Shown piece after piece: positions 32,701-41,698 of a stretch of 64,000 nt of DNA. Origin of the DNA: Pseudomonas sp. NFACC02 (lineage in GTDB: Bacteria; Pseudomonadota; Gammaproteobacteria; Pseudomonadales; Pseudomonadaceae); contig NZ_FOEO01000009.1 in NCBI RefSeq assembly GCF_900110765.1, positions 62,001-126,000 of the forward strand. The letters run 5' to 3'. The notes beneath the pieces were generated by a model. It saw nothing but the letters and a program-made list of their open reading frames with translations. It did no database searches and was not told where the DNA came from. The first letter of the stretch is position 1, and the number at the start of each line of letters is the position of its first letter. The translations under genes were made by a program, and so were the position numbers.

Positions 32701-32978
32701 AAAAGCCAGCACTGCCGATGGCCAGCACCGGCCGCGCGCCGAACGATCCTCGTGAAGTTCGCCGTCGTCGCCTGGAAGCTGAACGCCTGCAGAAGGAAGC
32801 TGAAGCGGCCGCAAGCGCTGCGCCACAAGCACCAGCGGCTGCAGAGCCAGCACCTGTTGCCGTCGAAGCCGCTGCGAGCCCTGCCCCGAGTGTTGACGAC
32901 CACGTCAACACGAAGGAAGTGGTGACCGAGCACGGTGAAGAGCTGGAAGAAAGCAAAGAGCCCAAGCCGCTCGCGTAA
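29703..32978 (+). CDS. rne: Ribonuclease E
   Basis: Endoribonuclease and scaffold of the RNA degradosome, 1091 residues. The start at [10 protein letters not shown] is the conserved family start; the frame opens 16 codons earlier. The catalytic half holds the S1 domain (about 36-118), the 5'-sensor region, the DNase I-like domain with Asp in [13 protein letters not shown] and VIDFIDM (about 303 and 346), and the Zn-link CPRCNGTG (about 404-411). The C-terminal half is disordered: Ala/Pro/Glu-rich, with an arginine-rich block (about residues 590-780) built of repeated REER-x-PR units, then a conserved-looking end. A strong terminator follows. Confidence 0.97.
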   Translation: MKRMLINATQPEELRVALVDGQRLYDLDIESGAREQKKANIYKGRITRIEPSLEAAFVDFGSERHGFLPLKEISREYFKKSPEGRVNIKDVLSEGQEVIVQVEKEERGNKGAALTTFISLAGRYLVLMPNNPRAGGISRRIEGEERNELREALNGLIAPADMGLIVRTAGLGRSSEEMQWDLDYLLQLWTAIKEASQDRAAPFLIYQESNVIIRAIRDYLRQDIGEVLIDSVEAQEEALTFIRQVMPQYASKIKLYEDSVPLFNRFQIESQIETAFQRVVELPSGGSIVIDPTEALVSIDINSARATKGSDIEETALQTNLEAAEEIARQLRLRDIGGLIVIDFIDMTPAKNQRAVEEKVRESLEADRARVQVGRISRFGLLEMSRQRLRPSLGESSGIVCPRCNGTGIIRDVESLSLAILRLIEEEALKDRTAEVRAQVPIPVAAFLLNEKRNSITKIELRTRARIIILPNDHLETPHFEVQRLRDDSPEAHSLQSSYEIAAAAAEVEEVQPAAATRTLVRQEAAVKTAPARANAPVPAEVAAPAAPAPVAHEPSLFKGLVKSLVSLFATKEEPVAPAAVVEKPAAERPARNEERRNGRQQSRSRNGRRDEERKPREERAPRAEREERAPREERAPREERAPREERAPREPRETRDETATPREERPARAPREERQPRAQREDRKPREERVRELREPLDAAPAVNVPREERPERAPREERQPRAPREERQPRAEQAAAAVEDEALLNNQEQQDENGQEHAEGDRPRRRSRGQRRRSNRRERQRDANGDVIEGSEEHQAEAGQDTVRSEGNSTEIAAGLAVTAAVAESVISAPAEADAHRQAERATASVEAPAAEAAPVEKAEAPVVEAPAVETPAVPAKRSIMPEVEVAQFDASLSPFERQVKAAAQAELFETPAEVEAPAVAEAPAPAPVVEAPAAPVAPVEAPKAAEPVVETPVVKKPMVAEPVVAPAELAAPEIVAAPVAVEPAPAPAPAPAPVATEKPALPMASTGRAPNDPREVRRRRLEAERLQKEAEAAASAAPQAPAAAEPAPVAVEAAASPAPSVDDHVNTKEVVTEHGEELEESKEPKPLA
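31530..31905 (+). repeat. Repeated REERxPR-type coding units inside rne
   Basis: Within the rne C-terminal half, short tandem units of about 18-24 bases encode variants of EERAPR/REERQPR, more than a dozen times. The repeats are imperfect at DNA level. They form a strongly basic and acidic alternating segment likely to bind RNA, analogous to the arginine-rich regions of other RNase E proteins. Confidence 0.8.
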
Positions 32979-32991
32979 TCTTCAGTGAATG

Positions 32992-33030
32992 AAAAGCCCC
33001 GCCTGTTGCGAAACAGGCGGGGCTTTTTTA
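32992..33030 (+). terminator. Rho-independent terminator of rne
   Basis: Long GC-rich stem AAGCCCCGCCTGTT/AACAGGCGGGGCTT with a GCGA loop and TTTTT, 14 bases past the rne stop. The A-run on the other side could serve the opposite strand too. Confidence 0.92.
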
Positions 33031-33080
33031 TGGGCGCGGATAGAGCCGGTTAGGGTCGGCAGATCCTGATCCCGCGCCTT

Positions 33081-33674
33081 CTACGATCTGAAATCCAGCG
33101 CCGCCGGCACATCCACATCCCAAAGAACCCCGGGGTCTTCAACCGGTAACTCAATGACCCTGGCCCCCTGAAACAGCCGCTTGGCCCCCTTCTCGCCCGC
33201 CAGAGACCGCAGGGCGGAACCAAACCCTCGACCGAAACCGACAGGATGGCCAGACGCGCCGTCGTAAACAGGCACACTGATAGCGTCATCCTCCAGCGAA
33301 TTGACCACCCGCTCGAGGGTATCCGAATGGATGAAAGGCATGTCCCCGAGCACAATCAGCCAACCGCGATGATCTGGCTCCGCCGCCACGGCGGCGGCAA
33401 TGCTGTCACCCATGCCTGGGGACTCCAGCACCACAACCTCACAACCCTGCTGCAACCCCAGTTCGGTGACACTGCAATAATGAGGACGGGTCAGGAGCAC
33501 AATCTTGTCGACAACGGGCCTCAGCCCGACGAGCACATGCTCAAGCACCGAGCGCTCGATACCGTCACGCCCCGTGCATTGCGCCAGTAACTTGTTGCGA
33601 TGGGCCCCGGCGATCTGCCGGTAACGGCTGCCAAGCCCTGCTGCCAGGACGACGGCGCACACGGTGTCACTCAT
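33081..33674 (-). CDS. MobA/MocA-like NTP transferase
   Basis: Nucleotidyltransferase of 197 residues with the Rossmann-like N-terminus AVVLAAGLGSRYR and the LGDMPF metal-binding motif near residue 110. These are hallmarks of the MobA/MocA group that transfers CMP or GMP to molybdopterin-type cofactors. The ATG at 33674 is chosen over that at 33704 because GAGG lies upstream and the fold begins there. Exact substrate unknown. It stands between rne and murB on the minus strand. Confidence 0.82.
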   Translation of the reverse strand: MSDTVCAVVLAAGLGSRYRQIAGAHRNKLLAQCTGRDGIERSVLEHVLVGLRPVVDKIVLLTRPHYCSVTELGLQQGCEVVVLESPGMGDSIAAAVAAEPDHRGWLIVLGDMPFIHSDTLERVVNSLEDDAISVPVYDGASGHPVGFGRGFGSALRSLAGEKGAKRLFQGARVIELPVEDPGVLWDVDVPAALDFRS

Positions 33675-33796
33675 GCCCAACCTCGGTTTGAAGATGTCTC
33701 GCATTGGAAATGCAAAGGCCGCGCCATCCCTTCAGCCTCGTGAAAGGCTGAAGTGTAATGGGTTTTGAACAGACGAGCGTGGACGCGAGACACACC

Positions 33797-34816
33797 TCAA
33801 TAGAGGTTAGGCTCCATCTCCAGCGTCACACCGAAACGTTCGAGGATGTCGGCTTGAATCCGCTGCGCAAGGGTTAGCAGGTCGCGCCCGGTGGCCGAAC
33901 CGTAGTTGACCAGCACCAGCGACTGCAACGCATGAACACCCGCATCGCCTTCCCGAAAACCTTTCCAGCCTGCCTGCTCGATGAGCCAGCCTGCCGCAAG
34001 TTTCACCTGGCCGCCAGGGTGTGGATACGCCACAAGGCCCGGATGCGTCTGCTTGATGCGCTCGGCGAGCTCAACGGGGACAACCGGATTCTTGAAGAAG
34101 CTGCCTGCATTGCCCAACACGGCAGGATCAGGCAGTTTCTCACTGCGGATCTCACAGATCGCCCGACTGACATGCATCGGCGTTGGCTGGTGAATGCCCT
34201 GATCCTGAAGGCGCTGGCGCACCGGGCCGTAATCCAGATGCAACCTGGCGGCGAAACTCAGTTTGAAGCGCACCCGAAGAATCAACCAGCGACCGGTCTG
34301 GTGCTTGAACACGCTGTCGCGGTAACCGAACGCGCAGTCAGCCAGGGAAAACTCGCGCAATTCGCCGTTTTCCCGATCCAGCGCCACCAGACTATGGAAC
34401 ACGTCTTTCAGCTCAACGCCATAGGCGCCGATATTCTGCATCGGTGCTGCACCGACCGTACCCGGAATGAGGCTGAGGTTTTCCACGCCCGACAGACCGC
34501 GCGCCAGCATTTCCTGGACGAACGGGTGCCAGGGCTCTCCTGCCTCAGCCTCGACGATCGCATCGCCGCAGTCTTCGTGGAGGATGCGAATGCCCCGACT
34601 GGCCATGCGCAGCACCAACGCGTCAAGATCCTTACTCAACAGCAGGTTGCTGCCGCCGCCGATGACCAGCAGTTCAACCTTGTGCGCCGCCGAGTACGCC
34701 AGCGCCTCGCGGACATCACTGTCGTTGTGCGCCTCGGCAAACAGCCGGGCACGCACATCGACACCAAAGGTGTTGAACGGCTTGAGTGAAACGTTGGATT
34801 GAATCTGCAGGCTCAT
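33797..34816 (-). CDS. murB: UDP-N-acetylenolpyruvoylglucosamine reductase
   Basis: FAD enzyme that makes UDP-MurNAc for peptidoglycan (339 residues from the ATG at 34816, MSLQIQSNVSLKPFNTFGV). The FAD-binding IGGGSNLLL is near residue 55, and GSFFKNP with the catalytic Ser near 230. Type I MurB of E. coli length class. The gap to kdsB is only 46 bases; a tyrosine-phosphatase gene often found here in pseudomonads is absent. Confidence 0.96.
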   Translation of the reverse strand: MSLQIQSNVSLKPFNTFGVDVRARLFAEAHNDSDVREALAYSAAHKVELLVIGGGSNLLLSKDLDALVLRMASRGIRILHEDCGDAIVEAEAGEPWHPFVQEMLARGLSGVENLSLIPGTVGAAPMQNIGAYGVELKDVFHSLVALDRENGELREFSLADCAFGYRDSVFKHQTGRWLILRVRFKLSFAARLHLDYGPVRQRLQDQGIHQPTPMHVSRAICEIRSEKLPDPAVLGNAGSFFKNPVVPVELAERIKQTHPGLVAYPHPGGQVKLAAGWLIEQAGWKGFREGDAGVHALQSLVLVNYGSATGRDLLTLAQRIQADILERFGVTLEMEPNLY

Positions 34817-34862
34817 GCAAGCACCTGCCTGAAGACCACCTGAGCATGACACCCCATCACCG

Positions 34863-35627
34863 TTAAACCTCCATTAAACGCCGGACGCGTTCCAGGTCTT
34901 CGGCGGTGTCGACACCGGCGGGCGGCGCTTCCACTGCATCGGCGACGTGAATCCGCACGCCGTGCCACAGGGCTCGCAGTTGTTCGAGGTTTTCGGTGTT
35001 TTCCAGCCAGCAAGGGCCCCAACTGACGAAGTCATGCAGGAAACCGGCGCGATAGGCGTAGATGCCAATATGTCGACGGTACGGAACGCCTTCCGGCAGT
35101 TCGTCACGGGTTTTGGCCAACGCATCTCGCGCCCAGGGCAGCGGCGCGCGGCTGAACGTCAGCGCCAGGCCATTGAGGTCGGCACAGACTTTGACCACGT
35201 TCGGGTTGAACAGCGCTGTTACGTCGTCGATCGGCTCGGCCAGCGTCGACATACGTGCTTCAGGGTGTGCGGCGAGGTTATCGGCGACCTGATCGATCAC
35301 GGCGGGAGGGATCATCGGCTCGTCGCCCTGAACGTTCACCACGATGGCGTCGTTGGCGAGCCCGAGCAGCGACGCCACTTCGGCCAGCCGGTCGGTGCCC
35401 GAATTGTGATCGTCGCGGGTCATCAACACTTCAGCGCCGAACGCCAGGCATGCGTCGACGATGCGCTGATCGTCAGTGGCAACCACGATACGCTCCGCGC
35501 TGCTTTTGCAGGCCTGCTCCCAGACGTGCTGGATCATCGGCTTGCCAGCAATGGTTTTCAGCGGCTTCCCGGGAAAACGGCTCGAACCATAACGCGCAGG
35601 GATAACAACGGTAAACGCTGCGGTCAT
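34863..35627 (-). CDS. kdsB: 3-deoxy-manno-octulosonate cytidylyltransferase
   Basis: Activates KDO with CTP for lipopolysaccharide core synthesis (254 residues). The N-terminal [17 protein letters not shown] and NVQGDEP motifs are diagnostic. It overlaps the Trm112-like gene by four bases (ATGA). Confidence 0.97.
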   Translation of the reverse strand: MTAAFTVVIPARYGSSRFPGKPLKTIAGKPMIQHVWEQACKSSAERIVVATDDQRIVDACLAFGAEVLMTRDDHNSGTDRLAEVASLLGLANDAIVVNVQGDEPMIPPAVIDQVADNLAAHPEARMSTLAEPIDDVTALFNPNVVKVCADLNGLALTFSRAPLPWARDALAKTRDELPEGVPYRRHIGIYAYRAGFLHDFVSWGPCWLENTENLEQLRALWHGVRIHVADAVEAPPAGVDTAEDLERVRRLMEV

Positions 35628-35809
35628 TTGTCCAGACGCTCATCGGTGGTCAGGGTGCGCGCTTCGCTTTCCAGCATCACGGGGATGCCGTCACGGATCG
35701 GGTAAGCCAGACCGGCGCCCTTGCTGATCAGCTCGGTTTTGTCGGCGCTGAGCTTGAGCGGACCCTTGCAGATCGGGCAGGCGAGGATGTCGAGCAATTT
35801 GGTGTCCAT
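35624..35809 (-). CDS. Trm112 family protein (YcaR-like)
   Basis: Small zinc-ribbon-like protein of 61 residues from the ATG at 35809 ([18 protein letters not shown]). A CPIC motif is present but the second Cys pair is replaced, as in many bacterial YcaR proteins. It lies between lpxK (17 bases upstream) and kdsB (overlap). Function in bacteria unclear; eukaryotic Trm112 activates methyltransferases. Confidence 0.93.
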   Translation of the reverse strand: MDTKLLDILACPICKGPLKLSADKTELISKGAGLAYPIRDGIPVMLESEARTLTTDERLDK

Positions 35810-35826
35810 AAGAAATCCTGAGCGTG

Positions 35827-36822
35827 TCATGGCAAAAGCCGGGTTAACTGCGAATCGAACCAACGGATGAAGGCCGGAGAAGGCACGGCTTCAACGGCGA
35901 GGTACCACCAGTCGGGGGCCGCGAAAGCCGCACATTTCACGGCATCTTTTTCGGTCATGACCAAGGGCAGGACCGGCGTGAACGCCAGCGCCTGTGCACT
36001 GAACACGGCATGATCGGCGAACGCATGCGGAACAGGCCGCCAGTGTAGTCCTTCGAGGGTGTTGAAGAAACGTTGCGGGTTACCGATCCCCGCCACTGCG
36101 TGCAGCGCTTGTCCGGCCGGAAAGTAATCCACGGGGCGGCGCTCGCCGCTCAGCAGGTTGACCAGCGCGGTGGGTTGCAATCTGAACGCGTAACCGTCGT
36201 CGCGATCTTCGCTGGCGCCGTTGTACAGCAAGGCGTCGACGCTCTGCAGACGCTCGACCGGCTCACGCAGAGGACCGGCCGGCAGGCAGCGGCGATTGCC
36301 CAGCCCGCGCGCGGCGTCGATCAGGACCAGCTCTAGGTCCCGGGCGAGCCGGTAATGCTGCAGGCCGTCGTCGGACAGGATCAGATCGAGCGGTTCTTCT
36401 GCGAGCAGTCCGCGCACGGCCTGCGAACGATCAGGGTCGATCATCAGCGGCACGCCGGTGCGTTTGACGATCAGCAGGGGCTCATCCCCCGCCTGATCGG
36501 CACTCTGCTCAGCGGTGACACGCCACGGAAAGCTCGGCGGTCTGGCGCCATAACCTCGGCTGACCACACCCACGCGCAGCCCCCGACGACGACAGTCATC
36601 GATCATCCAGAGAATCAGCGGGGTCTTGCCGGTGCCGCCCACCGTAATGTTACCCACCACGATCACCGGCACGGGCGCTGTGTAGATGTCGCCCTGCCCG
36701 GCCACGAAACGCGCGCGTTTGTTATTGACGACGCGACGGTACAAGGCTTCAAGCGGACGCAGCAGCGTCAGCGCCGGATGGCCTTCGTACCATGCGTCCA
36801 GCAAGCGATCAGTGAGTGCCAT
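35827..36822 (-). CDS. lpxK: Tetraacyldisaccharide 4'-kinase
   Basis: Phosphorylates the lipid A precursor at the 4' position on the inner membrane (331 residues). The N-terminal amphipathic segment and the P-loop [14 protein letters not shown] near residue 57 are typical. Its ATG shares one base with the exbD stop (TGATG), so translation is coupled. Confidence 0.96.
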   Translation of the reverse strand: MALTDRLLDAWYEGHPALTLLRPLEALYRRVVNNKRARFVAGQGDIYTAPVPVIVVGNITVGGTGKTPLILWMIDDCRRRGLRVGVVSRGYGARPPSFPWRVTAEQSADQAGDEPLLIVKRTGVPLMIDPDRSQAVRGLLAEEPLDLILSDDGLQHYRLARDLELVLIDAARGLGNRRCLPAGPLREPVERLQSVDALLYNGASEDRDDGYAFRLQPTALVNLLSGERRPVDYFPAGQALHAVAGIGNPQRFFNTLEGLHWRPVPHAFADHAVFSAQALAFTPVLPLVMTEKDAVKCAAFAAPDWWYLAVEAVPSPAFIRWFDSQLTRLLP

Positions 36823-37253
36823 CAGTTAGCCGAGGCGGCCTCGACGGTGGTCATGCGCAAGTGAGCGAAACCGAGCTTGCCTGCGGCGTCCATCGCGGTG
36901 ATGACCGACTGGTGAGGGGTCTTGCCGTCAGCGCTGATGGACAACGGCAAGCTGGTGTCCCCGCCCGATTCCTTCTGCAAGGCATCGATCAGGGTTTCCA
37001 GTTTGCTGTCGGCCAACAGCGTGTTGTTCACCGAGTAGGCACCTTCGGCGTTGATCGTGATATCGACGTGCTTTTTCTCGACATCGTCGGCCGACGCGCC
37101 GGTGACCGACTGCGGCAGATCCACGCGCATCTGGGTTTCGCGGGTAAAGGTCGTGGTGACCACAAAGAACAGCAGCAGAATGAACACCACGTCGATCAGC
37201 GACACCAGGTTGATGTCGATGGTCTCCCGAGGTTTGCGGCGGCGGAATTTCAC
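36822..37253 (-). CDS. exbD: ExbD/TolR family biopolymer transport protein
   Basis: Single-helix inner-membrane protein of 143 residues. The segment [19 protein letters not shown] (about 14-33) carries the conserved Asp that works with the ExbB proton channel. A periplasmic domain follows. Overlaps exbB by four bases and lpxK by one. The partner (TonB, or a TonB-independent envelope function near lpxK) cannot be told from the sequence. Confidence 0.93.
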   Translation of the reverse strand: MKFRRRKPRETIDINLVSLIDVVFILLLFFVVTTTFTRETQMRVDLPQSVTGASADDVEKKHVDITINAEGAYSVNNTLLADSKLETLIDALQKESGGDTSLPLSISADGKTPHQSVITAMDAAGKLGFAHLRMTTVEAASAN

Positions 37254-37924
37254 TTCTTGCGGCCCTCGCCGCGGGCGGCAGCCTTGAGATCAGGCTTGGC
37301 ATCGGTCAGGTCCACGTCACGGTCGCCCTGCACCACTTCCACCAGTTTGATCGCTTCCTGCTCCATGCCGACCACCAGTTCGTCGACGCGGCTTTGCAGG
37401 TAGCGATGAAAGAAGATGGCCGGGATCGCGACCGTCAAGCCGGACGCCGTACAGATCAGCGCCTTGGCGATACCGCCGGCCAACATGCCCGCGTTACCGG
37501 TCATGCCGGTGCTGGTGAACGAACTGAAGATGTCGATCATGCCCAGCACGGTACCGAGCAGGCCCAGCAACGGCGCCATGGCGGCGATGGTCCCGAGGGT
37601 GGCGAGATAGCGTTCCAGCTCGTGAATCACCCGCGCAGCGGCTTCCTCGATGCACTCCTTCATGATCTCGCGACCGTGACGGGAGTTGGCCAGACCGGCC
37701 GCCAGAATCTCACCCAGCGGCGAATCGGCGCGCAGTTCCTTGAGCTTGTCGCTGCTCAGTTGCTTGTCCTGGATCCAGCGCCACACCTGGCCGAGCAGGT
37801 GCGGTGGCGTAATACGGCTGGCACGCAGGGTCCACAGACGTTCGATGATGATTCCGACGGCGGCAATGGAACTCAAAATGATCGGTAGCATCATCCAGCC
37901 ACCCGATTTGACCAGCTCCCACAC
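37250..37924 (-). CDS. exbB: MotA/TolQ/ExbB family proton channel protein
   Basis: Three-helix proton channel of 224 residues. The GTG at 37924 (WELVKSGGWMMLP) is chosen because AGGGGGTG precedes it and the family begins there; a GTG three codons upstream also fits. Helices lie at about 12-30, 115-140 and 160-185, with the LATLGTIAAMAPLLGLLGTVLGMI motif. Forms a pair with exbD. About 83 bases separate it from comEC. Confidence 0.93.
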   Translation of the reverse strand: MWELVKSGGWMMLPIILSSIAAVGIIIERLWTLRASRITPPHLLGQVWRWIQDKQLSSDKLKELRADSPLGEILAAGLANSRHGREIMKECIEEAAARVIHELERYLATLGTIAAMAPLLGLLGTVLGMIDIFSSFTSTGMTGNAGMLAGGIAKALICTASGLTVAIPAIFFHRYLQSRVDELVVGMEQEAIKLVEVVQGDRDVDLTDAKPDLKAAARGEGRKK

Positions 37925-38007
37925 AGCGACCACCCCCTGAAAAAAAGTGGCGCCACTCTAACATAGGGCGGTCGGCTCGCCGAACCCGTCGACGAATATC
38001 CGACCAT

Positions 38008-40224
38008 TCACTCACGCCAGAAGCGTCTTTCCCTGCGTTCGGCCTCAATGCCCTTGAAGCTGCCCAATCGCAAAGTGATGGCACCTAGTTCTGCACTGTC
38101 GTAGGTTTCAACGCCGAACCAGCGATAGCGGGACATCACCAGCGGATGCGGGTGACCAAAGGCATTGTTTCGGCCTCGGGAGATGAGCACGCCTTTCGGC
38201 GACACCGCCTGCAACAGCGCTTTGGACGATGAGCTTCGGCTGCCGTGGTGAGGGGCTTGCAACCAGTCTGCGCGAACGTCAAAACCCTGCTCCAACATCG
38301 CCCGCTCGGCGGGCACGTCGATGTCTCCCGTCAACAACAGGCGCTCGCCCTGCGCGTCGACACTCAGCACACACGATGCCTGGTTGCCCTGGGCCGCGTG
38401 TTCCCAGATCCAGGTGGAAAACGTCACCTCGTCCCAGGTCCAGGTTTCACCATTGCGGCAGGACTCGACAGGCAACTCAGCCGGCATCCGGGCAGCGTCG
38501 CCCGCCAGGACCCTGCCCACAGGCAACGCCTGATGAATCGCCGGCGCGCCCCCCGCATGATCGGCATCGGCGTGACTGAGCAACATCATGTCCAGACGCC
38601 CTATTCCTGCACGACGAATCGCAGGCAAGACCACACGCTCGCCGATGTCGAACTCGCCAAAGCGCGGTCCGGCGTCATAGAGCAAGGTGTGTTCACGTGT
38701 GCGTAGCAAAATCGCCAGCCCCTGCCCCACGTCGAGTTGCAGCACTTCAACTTCGCCTTGGGGAATGCGCTTCTGCGGCACAAACACGCAGAGCAGCAAC
38801 AGGGGCCAACCCAACGCGCGCAATGGCACGCCGTTGGGTAATAGAAGCAGCAGCGCTCCCAGCAGGCTCAACGGCCACACCCAGAACGGCGTCGCCGAGC
38901 CGATCCATGCCGGTGCGGCCTCGGCGGCGAACGCGAGAACGAGGAACAACGCGTTCATCGAACCGCCGGCCAGCCAGAGCAGGCTTTCGCCTACCCACGG
39001 AACGGCCAGAAAGAACGTGCCGAAGAGCGCCAGAGGCAGGATAAAAATACTGACCCATGGCACCGCCAGCAGATTGACCAAAGGGCCGCTGACACTGACC
39101 GGCAGGTTCAGCGCCAGCAAGACCGGCAAGAGCCCGAGGGCGATCAGCCATTGCGCCCGCGACCAGCTTTGTAGCCAGCGCCAGGCGCCCAGCCGTCCGC
39201 CAAAGATCACCATCAGAATGCCAACGGCCACGAACGACAGCCAGAAGCCCGGACGAAGGCTGATCAAAGGCTCGACGATCAGCACCAGATTCAACGCGAT
39301 CAGCATCGGCCAGATCACCCCCAAGTGCCGAAAGCGTAACCGCCACAGCAACACCAGCCCAAGCATGACGCAGGCTCGCTGCACCGGGACGTCGAAACCG
39401 GCAAGGAAGCCATAGAACACGGCGCCACTCAACGCAAGCAGGCACGCCGACGGCAACCAGGGGAGAAAACGCGGCCATAACCCCCAACGCGCAAGCCCGG
39501 CCACCAGCCCATATAACAATCCGGCCAGCAAACCGATGTGCGTGCCGGAAATCACCAACAGATGGACTGTCCCGGTGTCCTGCAACACTTGCCAGTCGGC
39601 GGGACTCAACCCCGAGTCGTCACCGAGCACCAACGCAGCCAGACCGCCTTGCCTTCCTTGAGCGTCGACGGCCAGCAGGCGTTGACGAATCGTGTCGCGC
39701 CACGAATGGGTCGTCGCCCTGATTAACTCGCCGTCGACCACGGTGCCTGTCGCCCCGATGCGCTGCGCCAACAGCCACGCTTGATAGTCGAACGCGCCGG
39801 GATTGGCTAGACCGCCCGGGCGCTTGAGTTTCACCGCGAGCCGCCAGTGCTCGCCACTTTGCACGACGGGGCCGTCGTACCAGGCAATGCGCAGTTGCCC
39901 GGGCAGCCGGGTTCGGCGGGACACCGGGTCTTGCAACTGAAAACGGACCACCCCGTCGACGGTATGCGGCAAGCCGACGACCTGACCTTCCAGCCAGAGC
40001 GTCTGGCCATCCAGACGCTCTGGGAGCCGATCATCCAGCGCCGACTTGGCCGACACACAGGCCCACGTCACCCCGAAGAGAAAGAACGCGACTGGATACG
40101 TGCGAAATGGCAACAGCATCAGGGCGACAACGGGCATCGCCAGCATCAACCAGACCGGCGGTAATGCCGGTAAAAAACGCAGGACGAGCAGTCCCAGTGC
40201 AAGCGCCAGCATCCCTGTGCGCAT
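38008..40224 (-). CDS. comEC: DNA internalization competence protein ComEC/Rec2
   Basis: Inner-membrane channel for uptake of single-stranded DNA (738 residues). An N-terminal hydrophobic region and the OB-like domain are followed by the Competence membrane domain with many helices (about 220-500, including VISGTHIGLLAGL). The C-terminal metallo-beta-lactamase domain carries LLSHADADHAGG. Length is normal, with no sign of decay. Confidence 0.94.
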   Translation of the reverse strand: MRTGMLALALGLLVLRFLPALPPVWLMLAMPVVALMLLPFRTYPVAFFLFGVTWACVSAKSALDDRLPERLDGQTLWLEGQVVGLPHTVDGVVRFQLQDPVSRRTRLPGQLRIAWYDGPVVQSGEHWRLAVKLKRPGGLANPGAFDYQAWLLAQRIGATGTVVDGELIRATTHSWRDTIRQRLLAVDAQGRQGGLAALVLGDDSGLSPADWQVLQDTGTVHLLVISGTHIGLLAGLLYGLVAGLARWGLWPRFLPWLPSACLLALSGAVFYGFLAGFDVPVQRACVMLGLVLLWRLRFRHLGVIWPMLIALNLVLIVEPLISLRPGFWLSFVAVGILMVIFGGRLGAWRWLQSWSRAQWLIALGLLPVLLALNLPVSVSGPLVNLLAVPWVSIFILPLALFGTFFLAVPWVGESLLWLAGGSMNALFLVLAFAAEAAPAWIGSATPFWVWPLSLLGALLLLLPNGVPLRALGWPLLLLCVFVPQKRIPQGEVEVLQLDVGQGLAILLRTREHTLLYDAGPRFGEFDIGERVVLPAIRRAGIGRLDMMLLSHADADHAGGAPAIHQALPVGRVLAGDAARMPAELPVESCRNGETWTWDEVTFSTWIWEHAAQGNQASCVLSVDAQGERLLLTGDIDVPAERAMLEQGFDVRADWLQAPHHGSRSSSSKALLQAVSPKGVLISRGRNNAFGHPHPLVMSRYRWFGVETYDSAELGAITLRLGSFKGIEAERRERRFWRE

Positions 40225-40378
40225 AAGGCTTTCCTTGTCGACAGATGAAATTCACCCTCAATGACTTAGCGCACTGACGAAGGCGCGCATTTATTAATTG
40301 TCACAATGTCTGAATTTCCATCCGTCACTATCCATGCATACTTGCCCGAGTTTGCCCGCCCAACCCCCGGAATCCCGT

Positions 40379-40894
40379 ATGCCACGCCACCTGATCAAGC
40401 GGTACATGCCCGATCCGAACAGCATCCGGGAACATAAATCCTTACGTTTTCTTGGCCGTTTGCTGCATGACCCCAACCTTTGGCACCTGAACAGGCACTC
40501 CGTCGCGAGGGCCATGGGGGTCGGGTTGTTTGCCGCATTGATGCCGATGCCCCTGCAGATGCTACTGGCCGCGGTCCTGGCAATTCGCGTGCGCGCCAAC
40601 CTGCCGATTGCCGTCAGCCTGTGCTGGCTCACCAACCCGCTGACGATGCCGCCGGTGTTCTACTGCACGTACAAGATCGGCGCCCTGCTGATGGGGTTGC
40701 CGCCCCGCCATTTTCCGGACGAGATGAGCTGGGACTGGATCAGCGGGCAGCTCTCGACGTTGTGGCAGCCCTTTCTGCTGGGATCGTTGGTGGCGGGCGT
40801 GGTGCTGGGCGTGGCGGGGTATTTCGGGACGATGGCGTATTGGCGCTGGTGGGTCGGACGGCAGTGGAAGCGGCGTAGGGCGAAGCGCGGATAG
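40379..40894 (+). CDS. DUF2062 domain-containing membrane protein
   Basis: Membrane protein of 171 residues, function unknown. The start at 40379 (MPRHLIKRYMPDPN) fits the family; the frame is open 27 codons earlier. The domain has a basic N-terminus and hydrophobic segments at about 40-65, 70-95 and 120-150, and a very basic C-terminus. Divergent from comEC. Part of its 3' end is repeated at 43311-43390 beyond the T6SS cassette. Confidence 0.9.
   Translation: MPRHLIKRYMPDPNSIREHKSLRFLGRLLHDPNLWHLNRHSVARAMGVGLFAALMPMPLQMLLAAVLAIRVRANLPIAVSLCWLTNPLTMPPVFYCTYKIGALLMGLPPRHFPDEMSWDWISGQLSTLWQPFLLGSLVAGVVLGVAGYFGTMAYWRWWVGRQWKRRRAKRG
40733..40888 (+). repeat. Direct repeat copy A (3' end of DUF2062 gene)
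   Basis: Two blocks, 40733-40786 and 40862-40888, recur in the same orientation at 43311-43390. The 75 bases between them are missing from the second copy. See the copy B entry. Confidence 0.88.
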
Positions 40895-41329
40895 CGCGAA
40901 CACTGGAAACACCTGTGGGATTAAGCCCTCCGGGTAAATCTGAACGTTTCATGGCAATTCATTCACCCGCTTGCCAGTAGTCGTGCGTTGCAGCGATCTC
41001 CCGATATACATTTACAGTCTTTGAGACACCCTCCGAGCAATTCAATGTTCGATAGAAAAATGACCCTGCTAGTAACAATCAAGGACAGGCAGAATAAAAC
41101 AGAAAGTGATAGAAAACCTGACTGGACTGTGCCATTGGGATGCTCACTCCTTCAGTCGCTGCTCTGAAATACCATTTGATTCATCTCAACACCGTCAATC
41201 AGCACCGTCCGCTGCCTATTTTGTATCGTCGGCAGATGAAACCCAGTAAAGCAAGGGCAACAGCTCTCGAATGGTGAACTGGAAAATCTTATTCACCTCT
41301 TTCTTTTTTTGACTTGACATTTATTTTGG
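40895..41329. other. Non-coding, AT-richer left edge of T6SS cassette
   Basis: 435 bases between DUF2062 and the small membrane gene. Base composition drops visibly in GC compared with the flanking core genes. No ORF with a credible start, no tRNA and no insertion sequence end was seen. Confidence 0.6.
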
Positions 41330-41698
41330 TTAGGTCGTTTCTATCACATACCCCAAAATCATCAACACTAATAGATTCAAGGATAGATGCGTGTAGAGAA
41401 TCCATAGTCGAAGCTTAAAATGATAGGGGACTCTGAAGTTATCATTTTCCCTTATATAACCTCGGCGACACATGGCAGAAGGAAACGTTACGGCTAAAAA
41501 GATCATATTTATGCGCATATGCCTTCCTATTACCCCGTCTCCCCATATCCCTTTAGTTAGCGCGATACAAGGGCTGCTTGATAGACAACCCTCCAAAAAA
41601 TTGAGGTTTTTTAATGCAAATATCACGAACATGACAATGTTGAACCATAAGCTCAGTAAAAGTGCCAGCCCAACCGCCCCGGTCGCAGTGGCAGGCAT
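41330..41698 (-). CDS. Small membrane protein, candidate T6SS immunity protein
   Basis: 122 residues with two clear hydrophobic helices, at about 5-28 and 100-119, and a basic middle. No family was recognised. The ATG at 41698 shares its A with the stop of the effector gene (TGATG), and GGAGG lies just upstream, which favours this start over the GTG at 41710. Position directly after a T6SS effector candidate and membrane topology both fit an immunity protein against a pore-forming toxin. Codons are AT-richer than the core genes. Function is inferred only. Confidence 0.6.
   Translation of the reverse strand: MPATATGAVGLALLLSLWFNIVMFVIFALKNLNFLEGCLSSSPCIALTKGIWGDGVIGRHMRINMIFLAVTFPSAMCRRGYIRENDNFRVPYHFKLRLWILYTHLSLNLLVLMILGYVIETT

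Noticed and set aside
29910..32933. 1007-codon open frame antisense to rne
   Set aside because: Shadow of a long GC-rich gene on the other strand; composition is low-complexity and rne itself has all family motifs.
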